A stretch of 64,000 nt of DNA. Origin: Cohnella phaseoli. GTDB taxonomy: Bacteria; Bacillota; Bacilli; Paenibacillales; Paenibacillaceae. Under the pieces are notes generated by a model, which saw nothing but the letters and a program-made list of their open reading frames with translations, was not told the DNA's origin and did no database searches. Both the position numbers and the translations under genes were made by a program. Shown piece by piece: positions 52,891 through 60,849 of the stretch (position 1 is its first letter; each line of letters begins with the position of its first letter). The DNA lies in contig NZ_QRDZ01000005.1 in assembly GCF_003386235.1 (NCBI RefSeq), positions 124,001 through 188,000 of the forward strand, read 5' to 3'.

Positions 52891-54297
52891 ATGGCTGCCA
52901 AGATCGTAACTTATCCAGGACCGCCGGAGGAGGCGGCATCGTCGGACTATACCGTGACGGTGAACGGAGAACCTGTTTTTTGCTATACGAGTTATAGATT
53001 CAATAAGGATCGACCCGAGCGGATCATTAACGGCAAAGGGATGAAAGATCGGGAAGTATCGCCGATATCGTTCGCTTATTTCGATTTTGAAGGCGAGGTC
53101 ACCGTGTCGATTACGGCGGCGCGTGACTTCTCCGAAGTGGCGATCCGGCCGCTCTCCCTGCGCGTCGAGCCGAAAGAGGCCGGGAATGTCATCCGGTTTA
53201 CGTTGAATAAGCCGGGGACCTATATCGTAGAACCGTACGGACCGGATAGACCGATTCATATTTTCGCCAATCCTCTCGAAACGAACGTGCCGAATCCCGT
53301 AGATTCGTCCGTGCGCTATTTTACGCCGGGTATTCATTACATTGACCCGCTTAGCCTGAACGACAATGAAACGGTATATATCGCAGGCGGCGCCATCGTG
53401 TACGCCAACATTCAGGAAGAGGATTTGTCGGAATGGGACGATATGACGTTCCAGAAGGCGACGTTCGGCGCAACCGGCAAAAAACGCGTTAAAGTGACGG
53501 GCAGAGGGATTGTCTGCGGCAGAGACTCTCTTGAAAAAGGGCGCAGGCATAAGCTGCTGGAATTCACGAAATGCGAAGACGTCGAAGTGGATGGAGTCAT
53601 CTTAAGAGAGTCGTCGGGCTGGTCGTTCGCCGTATTCGAGTCCGAGCGGGTGAGTATCGACAACGTCCGAATCGTAGGGCACTACATCAACAATGACGGC
53701 ATCGATATATGCAGCTCGCGCCATGTTCGGGTCAAGAACTGCTTCTGCCATAATGCGGATGATTCCTTCCTCATTAAAGCCCATCACGCTCCGGTGGACG
53801 ACGTCGTGTTCGAAAATTGCGTCGCCTGGAACGATGTCGCAACGAGCTTCGGAATCGTTTGCGAAACCGCCCATCAAGTGACAAATGTTTTTTTTCGGGA
53901 TTGCACGGTCGTTCATTCCACCTTTCCATGCTGGATTCCGGATGCCGGCGGCGTTCTGGCCGTCTGGAACGATTATGGGGGAGACGTTCAAGGCATTCAT
54001 TATGAGAATATCGTTATCGAAGACGCATGCGCAGACAAGCAGGTCGTCAAACTCAATATTACGAACGTTCACGGGCTGAACGATTCGCAAAGAGGGAGCA
54101 TTCGCGACATCTCGTTCCGCAATGTCGAGGTTCTCCATACAAAGGATGAGCGGATCGCGTTCTTAAGTCCGTTCGAACAAGGAGCGGTTTCCGGAATTGT
54201 GCTGGAGCGGGTAGCAATCAATGGGAAACCCGTCAACTCTGCTCAGGATAGCCGGATCGTGAACGAGGGAGCGACCGATATTCGAGTGAGGGGTTAA
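52891..54297 (+). CDS. Beta-helix glycosidase of the GH28 (polygalacturonase) type
   Basis: 468 residues; GTGGAGGA precedes the ATG. An N-terminal beta-sandwich (about 1-130) is followed by a right-handed beta-helix. The acidic triad of GH28 is recognisable as YINNDGIDICSS (D269) and NADDSFLIK (D290, D291), equivalent to NTDGxD and GDD. The usual GHG histidine motif and RIK motif are not obvious, so activity or fold details may differ. There is no signal peptide, which suggests cytosolic breakdown of imported, possibly galacturonate- or rhamnose-containing, oligosaccharides. It is 37 bp after the surface-protein gene and 15 bp before the next gene, clearly in one operon. Confidence 0.75.
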   Translation: MAAKIVTYPGPPEEAASSDYTVTVNGEPVFCYTSYRFNKDRPERIINGKGMKDREVSPISFAYFDFEGEVTVSITAARDFSEVAIRPLSLRVEPKEAGNVIRFTLNKPGTYIVEPYGPDRPIHIFANPLETNVPNPVDSSVRYFTPGIHYIDPLSLNDNETVYIAGGAIVYANIQEEDLSEWDDMTFQKATFGATGKKRVKVTGRGIVCGRDSLEKGRRHKLLEFTKCEDVEVDGVILRESSGWSFAVFESERVSIDNVRIVGHYINNDGIDICSSRHVRVKNCFCHNADDSFLIKAHHAPVDDVVFENCVAWNDVATSFGIVCETAHQVTNVFFRDCTVVHSTFPCWIPDAGGVLAVWNDYGGDVQGIHYENIVIEDACADKQVVKLNITNVHGLNDSQRGSIRDISFRNVEVLHTKDERIAFLSPFEQGAVSGIVLERVAINGKPVNSAQDSRIVNEGATDIRVRG

Positions 54298-54312
54298 AGG
54301 GGAGGAATACCG

Positions 54313-56394
54313 TTGATCCAGATGGAAAACGAGCATTTGCGCGTAATCGTCGACGAAACGGACGGAAGCATGCAAGCTCTTATCGTAAAGGGCGACAAGT
54401 ACGGGATGAACTGGCTGCCGGATCAAGATGCCGAGCCGTGGATCCCCGCCTGGAAAAAGTGGGGACTCGGATTCGTTACGATACAGGACCGCAAATATCG
54501 TTGGGAGAAGGGCGACCCGGTCGGCGGCGGTTCCCGATCCGTCGAATACCGATACCGGTTGGCAAACCGAGGGACGGAGGAGGAGGAGGACGGCGAGTTC
54601 CGCGCCTTGACGCTTTCCGTGCTAAGAAGGCTCGAAGGCGAAGCTTTGGAGGAAGAGTTCATATTCGGCAACGCGGGCGAGCGTTACATGCTGCTGGACG
54701 AGATCGGGATTTACTCGACTTTTTACGATGCCTATCCGGTTGTGTCGGGCGACGCCCTTTCGAGGAGAGCTCATATGCACATATGGACAGGCGGCGGTGT
54801 GTCTTATGTGAAATGCATCCGGATGAGCGCCGAGAAGCCTCACTTGGCCATGTTGACCGTTGCCGGCGAGGTTCAGGAATATCAAGTGGAGGAGAAGCAT
54901 AGCTCCAATCAGCGGGGAGTTATCGCTTTAACGGGCAAACACATCCGGATCGCGAGCGATAAAGCTTACTCCGTCAAACGAGTTTTTTTCGCTTATGCAG
55001 ACGAAACGGATTTTCACCGAAAAGTAACGAAATACAGCGGCTACCCGTATTTGGAATTCGATCTCATGGCCGCGTCTGTAGGAACGCGCGTGCAAGTTGC
55101 CGTTAAGGAAGCAGGCGATCTGGAAAAGCTCGTCATCGGAGAAAATACGTATAGGCCGCGCGAGGGGGAAGTTGTCTCCTTCGTTCTGGACAAAGCGGGG
55201 ACGATCGAGGGAAAAGTTTTTTTCGGAGGCAAGCAATCCGCGATTCGATGGTATGGCATACCGGCCATAGACGAGCTGATGAAAAGACGCGCCGAGTTTA
55301 TCGTATCGAAGCAACAGCTGCGCGAGGACGGCGATATTCGGAATGGGGCGTTCCTGCCCTACGACCGGGAGGCCGACCGTCTGATCAAAGTCGAGGACAT
55401 CGAAGAGTTATACGCAAGCATCCCCGACCGTAACGATGCGCGGGAGAGAGTCGGGATGGGGGCTTTTTTGGCCGCACATTGCCGGCTCCATCCCGACACC
55501 GCGAATAGGGAGGCATTAACGCGCTACTACTCATTTATTCGGACCCATATAATATCCGAAGATTACGGGATATGGGACAGCTGTTTCCGGGAACGGACAG
55601 CCAAGTACTACGGCGAAACTGTTCCCGGCACGAAGGACATGACGTTCAGGGGGTTCAACTATTTTTTTGTCGGCGTTTTTTTGCTGAAAATGTACCGGCT
55701 AACCAAGCAGCGGATGTACTTGGACGACCTGGTCGGCGTGCTGGGCAAATATTTCGGCAAGTTTCCCCTATCCGATCTGTCTTTCGGGCTGAATCCGCGT
55801 GAAGTCGATATTGCGCTGAAGGAAGCAGGCATGACGGAAGAGGCGGAGCGGCTAGCATGCCATTTCAAGGATAAAGCGTATGCTTTCGTCCGAATGGAGG
55901 AGCAGTATGCGCCGAGCGAGGTTAACTATGAGCAAAGCACGGTCGCCGGCGTAGTTATGTTTTTGCTCGATACGTATCGGTTGACCGGAGACCGGCACAT
56001 CCTGGAGGGGGCGCATAAGCATTTGGCGTTGCTGGAAGGTTTTGACGGCTGCCAGCCGGATTTTCGAATGCACGGAGTAGGGCTCCGGCATTGGGACGGG
56101 TTTTGGTTCGGGCATTACGAGCTATGGGGGGATACATTGCCTCATCAATGGAGTACGCTGTCCGCCTATGCGTATTATCGATATTACCAGATCACGTCGG
56201 ACAAAACGTATTACCATAAGTCGATTCGAAGCCTTAACGCAAATCTTTGCTTATTTCGGGAGGACGGATCGGCCGATTACGTCTTCATCTATCCGCATAA
56301 AGTAAACGGAAGATCGGGTCATGCGTTCGATCCGATCAGCAACGATCAGGATTGGGCGCTCTATTATTATCTGGAAATCGCCGGCGAAGCTTGA
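54313..56394 (+). CDS. Uncharacterised protein, probable (alpha/alpha)6-barrel glycosidase-like enzyme
   Basis: 693 residues from a TTG preceded by GGGGAGGAAT; no signal peptide. The first ~330 residues are beta-rich (ENEHLRVIVDETDGSMQAL). The rest has the alternating helices of a six-hairpin toroid with many aromatic and acidic residues (DSCFRERTAKYYGETVPG, NYFFVGVFLLKMYRLTKQRM, HWDGFWFGHYELWGDTLPHQ). This resembles cytosolic glycosidases and unsaturated-uronate hydrolases of (alpha/alpha)6 fold, but I do not recognise a specific family. It is the last gene of the third locus and probably trims imported oligosaccharides. A terminator follows. Confidence 0.55.
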   Translation: MIQMENEHLRVIVDETDGSMQALIVKGDKYGMNWLPDQDAEPWIPAWKKWGLGFVTIQDRKYRWEKGDPVGGGSRSVEYRYRLANRGTEEEEDGEFRALTLSVLRRLEGEALEEEFIFGNAGERYMLLDEIGIYSTFYDAYPVVSGDALSRRAHMHIWTGGGVSYVKCIRMSAEKPHLAMLTVAGEVQEYQVEEKHSSNQRGVIALTGKHIRIASDKAYSVKRVFFAYADETDFHRKVTKYSGYPYLEFDLMAASVGTRVQVAVKEAGDLEKLVIGENTYRPREGEVVSFVLDKAGTIEGKVFFGGKQSAIRWYGIPAIDELMKRRAEFIVSKQQLREDGDIRNGAFLPYDREADRLIKVEDIEELYASIPDRNDARERVGMGAFLAAHCRLHPDTANREALTRYYSFIRTHIISEDYGIWDSCFRERTAKYYGETVPGTKDMTFRGFNYFFVGVFLLKMYRLTKQRMYLDDLVGVLGKYFGKFPLSDLSFGLNPREVDIALKEAGMTEEAERLACHFKDKAYAFVRMEEQYAPSEVNYEQSTVAGVVMFLLDTYRLTGDRHILEGAHKHLALLEGFDGCQPDFRMHGVGLRHWDGFWFGHYELWGDTLPHQWSTLSAYAYYRYYQITSDKTYYHKSIRSLNANLCLFREDGSADYVFIYPHKVNGRSGHAFDPISNDQDWALYYYLEIAGEA

Positions 56395-56493
56395 GGCGTT
56401 CGCCCTCGATCGATAGGCGGCCCGGTACTACGGATGCTCTCGTCGTCCAGAAACGGATCCCGCCTTCTGGCGTAGTAAATCGATACGTAGCGA

Positions 56494-56523
56494 AAACGGA
56501 ACCTCTCAGGGGGTTCCGTTTCT
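56494..56523 (+). terminator. Terminator of the third locus
   Basis: AAACGGAACC (56494-56503) pairs with GGTTCCGTTT (56512-56521), then CTTG. About 100 bp after the stop codon. Confidence 0.75.
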
Positions 56524-56637
56524 TGTATATACGTACCTCTCAGCCCTCCAAATATCACTCCAAAAGAGGGATATGCCTCAAGCCTGCATTATGGTTATAT
56601 AAAACTAGTATTTTTATGTTCATTTGGGGGGACTGAA

Positions 56638-59600
56638 ATGTCGAAGCTGCTTAACTACAAAAAGTTGGCTCTGCTGCTCGCCATAATCGTATTTACGACT
56701 GCAGCGCTGCCGTTAGGTGCACCGAACAAAGCGTTGGCATCAACCTGCGACGGCGTAACGCCAGGAACGACTTCCGCTTGTCCCATTATGATTTTCGGCG
56801 CCGTTGGGTTGGCTGCGATGGGAGGCAACGATAATCTGGAGTTGCATTATGCGCTCGGGGCGGACATCGACTTATCCGCTTATTTAAGTCCGGGAGGCGG
56901 AGGGTACAATGGTGGGGACGGCTGGAAGCCGGTCGGGTCCAGCGGCGGTCTTTCAAATGCATTCAGAGGCACATTTAACGGAAACGGCCATACGATTTCC
57001 AATCTGAAAATCAATAGCACTGCAGGGGCAGTCGGGTTATTCGGCGCAACCTCAGAAGCTGTTATTCGAAATGTAGGCTTGATCAATGTCGATGTTACGG
57101 GAACCGGAGCGAATAGCGATGTCGGCGGTTTGGTTGGAAATCTGAATAGCTCGACACTTGAAAACGTTTATGTTACCGGGTCGGTTGAAGGTGTGGATAA
57201 TGTAGGCGGACTGGCCGGATATGCCGTTGGGATTCAGATAGCGCCCAGCGCAATCCGTACTTCTTACGTGTCGGTCGAGGTAACCGGAACTGGATCCAGC
57301 GATGTTGGAGGACTCATCGGTTATTGGCAAGGCGACGCGATTAACGTGTCAGCATCCTATTACAATAAAGAATTGGCCAACTCTTCTGCGATCGGTATCG
57401 GTTTAACAACAGCACAAATGAAGTCTGCCGCGAGTTTCAACTCCTTGTGGGACTTCTCCGAACAAGGGCAATGGGGCATTGTTGAAGGCATGACATTTCC
57501 GATGCACCGCACAACGCTTGACCAAATTGTAGTGGACGAATTGACCGTCAATGATGGCGCAATCGCATACGAGCCGGCGTTTGCCCCTCATACCTCGACC
57601 TACTCAAGCCGGGTAACGGGCGAAGTAGATCGTGTCACCGTATCCGTATATTCAAGCAGCGGCCGCATGAACGTATCGATTGGCGGCGAGGATACGGACT
57701 CGAAAGTTATTTCGCTGATTCCCGGTGAAAACAATGTCAACATCGCGGTTTCAACTGACGTTACCGTGCCAGGGGCCGATACCGATCCGTTCGAAGCGAT
57801 CTATACGCTTCAAGTGATTCGCGAAAATGGAACAGATTACCGGCACCGTATCACAACCGCCTCACAGCTTGCGGCGATCGGAGCCGCTTCTTACGAGTTG
57901 AGCGACAGTTATGAGTTAATGAACGATTTGGATCTGACAGGTCTGAACTGGGACCCGATCGGAGACACTGGTCAGCCGTTCACGGGAACCTTCGAAGGCA
58001 ATAGATACATCATCCGCAATTTGAATGTGGCTGGGTCGCATGACGACGCAGGGTTATTCGCGGCGTCTTCAGGTACGATTCAAAATATCGGCTTGGAGAA
58101 TGCATCCGTATCGGGCGGCGGCCGAGTCGGAGGATTGGTCGGCAACAACTCGGGAACCATTTCGAATGCCTATGTAAAAGGCAGCGTTGTCGGTGACGAG
58201 CAGGTCGGCGGATTAATCGGATTTAACGGCGGAACCGCAACGGTGGAATATACCTATGCTGCAGGGCATGTTAGCGGAACAGATCATACTGGGGGACTGA
58301 TCGGAGAAAGCTCTGCCGGTATGGCGACCGCCTCTTACTGGGACGCCGAAGTCGGCGGACTTAACGCTTCTGGCGGCGGAGAAGGGAAAACAACCGCTGA
58401 CATGCAACTTGAGAATACTTATTCGGGTTGGGATTTTGCCGGAACCTGGGCGATGATTAACGGGACAACGTATCCGATGTTTAATCGTCATATTGACAAT
58501 CTAAAGCTCCAAGCTTTGGCTGCAACGCCCAATGCCGGCGTGTTATCTTGGAATCCCGCTGTTTTTGTACCGGATCAAGGCGCATACGTTCTGGCGGCGG
58601 ATCGATACATTAAAACCGTTTATGTTGCCGCCAATCCCGCCGATTCAAATACGACAGTGACGATTGGGGCAGTGGAATCGGCTTCGACGCAAGTGGCCGT
58701 AACACCTGGGAGCAATGCGATCCTGATCGGAACGAAGGGGATAAACGGCCAGCCGAATGGCGCATACCGGCTGACGGTCGAGGTTCCCGCTCCCGAACTG
58801 ACCGGACTTGTCGTTCCGCCCTCCCGATATTACGGCATCGGCGACGCACTGACTTTCACGGTGAGCTATGAGGGAGACATCGATGTCGTGAATACCCCGG
58901 TCATTCCCGTTACGATCGGAGAAGGGGCGGACGCCACAACGGTTTACGCAGCTTATGTCGGGCAACCTGCCGGTGAGCGGAATAAGCTGATTTTCACGTA
59001 TGTCGTTCAGGAGGGGCTTGTCCATTCGACCGACATTGCAGTTGGGACGCACATTCAATTGCCGGGTGGCGCCGGGATCAATGCCGCTGCGACGACCGTT
59101 GCAGTTCCGCTTGCCTTGCCGGCTGCGGCAACAACGGGCATTATGATCGATTCCGTAAGACCGGAAATTATGTTGACTCAACAGCCAGCGAGCATGGTAA
59201 CGACCAATAGCCCGGTGACGGTAACGGCAACCCTGGACGGTACGGGAAGCGATATTGCCGCGGCTAAGTGGGCGGAAGGAGCGAGAGCCGCCGATTATTT
59301 TGCTACAGACGGTCAGTTGCTTTCCGGGGGGAGCTTCCAGGTTGCCGCTAACGGAACGTATTCGGTGTATGCTATAGACGAAGCGGGCAATGAAGCCGTG
59401 GCGCAGATTGCGATTTCGAATATTCGCCAGCCATCAAATGGATCGGGAAGCTCGGGGAACTCGGGAGCTGCACCCGAACCGTCGACTCCTTCCACAGGTC
59501 CGGCATTAACGATCGATTCCGATGGCGGGATCACGCTGCGGGTTGATCCTTCATCTATCGTTAAGGAAAAGCTTGAGGACGGCACAATTGTCGAGCATGT

Positions 59601-60756
59601 CGCATTAACGGATGAAGTTATGGGTCGAGTGCTGGAACTGCTCGGAAAAGCGCGAAAACCGTTCGTCACCGTCGTGATCGGCGACTCGGGGCAGGCTGTT
59701 CAGACGCAGTTTTCCTGGTCGTCCCTGGCCAAAGTGAAGAGCGCCTATCCGGATACCGTTTTCAAAGTCGAGCTTAACGCTTCCAGCTATGAGCTTCCGG
59801 TGAAAGTGCTGAATCCGGGGGCGCAGGCGACACATGTGAATGTCTTCATTTCCAAGGTGGTCGGACAAGAGAAGGAACGGCTTGAGCAAGCGGCAAGCAG
59901 CGCCGGACATAAGCTGATTGGGGATGCGTTGGACTATAGAGTGACCGTGTCGGTGGACGGCAAAGAGACGGAAGTCAGGGAGTTAGGCGGAACGTATAGG
60001 GTTCGAGGGATCGTGCTGAACGAGGGGATACCCGCCAAGCAAATGACTGCGGTTCTGTACGACCCCGCAACGCGGACGTTTTCCTTCGTTCCGGCCGTGA
60101 CCGCGACAAGGGTGGACGGCAAACGGGAAATAGCGATCAAGGTTTCGCACAACAGCATTTATGCCCTCTTGGAGACAGGCAGCAGATCATTTTCCGATCT
60201 TGACGGCCATTGGGCGAAAGGCGCAGTAGAGTTGCTTGCAGCCAAGCTGATCGTAAGCGGAGTGTCGGATACGGACTTTGCGCCGGGCGATTTGATTACG
60301 CGAGCCGAGTTCACGGCCTTGCTAGTTCGCGCATTAGGATTGCAAGTCGAGCCGACTTCCGGGAGCGGCCACTTCGTCGATGTTGCCAAGGAGGATTGGT
60401 TCGCGCCTGTAGTGGATGCCGGAGTAAGAGCGGGATTGATCAAGGGCTTATCGAAGGATAAATTCGCTCCCGGCGTCCGCATAACACGAGAACAGATGGC
60501 CGTTATGTTTGGCAACGCGCTTGCGCTCGTGGGTCATTCTGCAATGGATGCGGATCGCGTGGCGACCGCTCTAGATAGGTTTGAGGATAACGCTGGGGTC
60601 TCCGCATGGGCCAGATCGGCGGTTGCCCAGTCGCTAGCCGCAGGAATCGTCACCGGAATGACGGAGGACGCGATCGCGCCGTCCGCTGCTGCGACCAGAG
60701 CGCAAGCCGCGGTCATGCTGAGGCGCTTCCTGCAATACGTCAAATTTATGGACTGA
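56638..60756 (+). CDS. SLH-anchored surface protein with GLUG and cadherin-like repeats
   Basis: 1372 residues; GGGGGGAC precedes the ATG. Signal peptide (LALLLAIIVFTTAALPLG), then GLUG-type beta-helical repeats (about 130-290 and 405-615: GGLVGNLNSSTLENVYVTGS, GGLVGNNSGTISNAYVKGS). Between and after them are cadherin-like beta sandwiches (about 295-398 and 620-718: LTVNDGAIAYEPAFAPHTST). Further Ig-like regions and a beta domain lead to three SLH repeats (about 1185-1371: GHWAKGAVELLAAKLIVSGV and two more). GLUG repeats occur in bacterial adhesins and surface enzymes; no catalytic site is visible. It has its own upstream gap and terminator, so it is probably regulated apart from the third locus. 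Confidence 0.85.
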   Translation: MSKLLNYKKLALLLAIIVFTTAALPLGAPNKALASTCDGVTPGTTSACPIMIFGAVGLAAMGGNDNLELHYALGADIDLSAYLSPGGGGYNGGDGWKPVGSSGGLSNAFRGTFNGNGHTISNLKINSTAGAVGLFGATSEAVIRNVGLINVDVTGTGANSDVGGLVGNLNSSTLENVYVTGSVEGVDNVGGLAGYAVGIQIAPSAIRTSYVSVEVTGTGSSDVGGLIGYWQGDAINVSASYYNKELANSSAIGIGLTTAQMKSAASFNSLWDFSEQGQWGIVEGMTFPMHRTTLDQIVVDELTVNDGAIAYEPAFAPHTSTYSSRVTGEVDRVTVSVYSSSGRMNVSIGGEDTDSKVISLIPGENNVNIAVSTDVTVPGADTDPFEAIYTLQVIRENGTDYRHRITTASQLAAIGAASYELSDSYELMNDLDLTGLNWDPIGDTGQPFTGTFEGNRYIIRNLNVAGSHDDAGLFAASSGTIQNIGLENASVSGGGRVGGLVGNNSGTISNAYVKGSVVGDEQVGGLIGFNGGTATVEYTYAAGHVSGTDHTGGLIGESSAGMATASYWDAEVGGLNASGGGEGKTTADMQLENTYSGWDFAGTWAMINGTTYPMFNRHIDNLKLQALAATPNAGVLSWNPAVFVPDQGAYVLAADRYIKTVYVAANPADSNTTVTIGAVESASTQVAVTPGSNAILIGTKGINGQPNGAYRLTVEVPAPELTGLVVPPSRYYGIGDALTFTVSYEGDIDVVNTPVIPVTIGEGADATTVYAAYVGQPAGERNKLIFTYVVQEGLVHSTDIAVGTHIQLPGGAGINAAATTVAVPLALPAAATTGIMIDSVRPEIMLTQQPASMVTTNSPVTVTATLDGTGSDIAAAKWAEGARAADYFATDGQLLSGGSFQVAANGTYSVYAIDEAGNEAVAQIAISNIRQPSNGSGSSGNSGAAPEPSTPSTGPALTIDSDGGITLRVDPSSIVKEKLEDGTIVEHVALTDEVMGRVLELLGKARKPFVTVVIGDSGQAVQTQFSWSSLAKVKSAYPDTVFKVELNASSYELPVKVLNPGAQATHVNVFISKVVGQEKERLEQAASSAGHKLIGDALDYRVTVSVDGKETEVRELGGTYRVRGIVLNEGIPAKQMTAVLYDPATRTFSFVPAVTATRVDGKREIAIKVSHNSIYALLETGSRSFSDLDGHWAKGAVELLAAKLIVSGVSDTDFAPGDLITRAEFTALLVRALGLQVEPTSGSGHFVDVAKEDWFAPVVDAGVRAGLIKGLSKDKFAPGVRITREQMAVMFGNALALVGHSAMDADRVATALDRFEDNAGVSAWARSAVAQSLAAGIVTGMTEDAIAPSAAATRAQAAVMLRRFLQYVKFMD

Positions 60757-60779
60757 ATTGAATATGCAACTGGCGAAGC

Positions 60780-60825
60780 GGGGCTGTCCTATAAGCGATA
60801 TTGCTTACAGGATAGCCCCGTTTTT
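60780..60825. terminator. Terminator carrying the ends of the 1174-1396 palindrome
   Basis: GGGGCTGTCCTATAAGC (60780-60796) pairs with GCTTACAGGATAGCCCC (60803-60819) with two G-U pairs, followed by GTTTTT. It sits between convergent genes. The stem is nearly the same sequence as the terminal repeats of the palindrome at 1174-1396. Confidence 0.88.
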
Positions 60826-60849
60826 CCACGTAGGGACGGGAGGGAAGAG

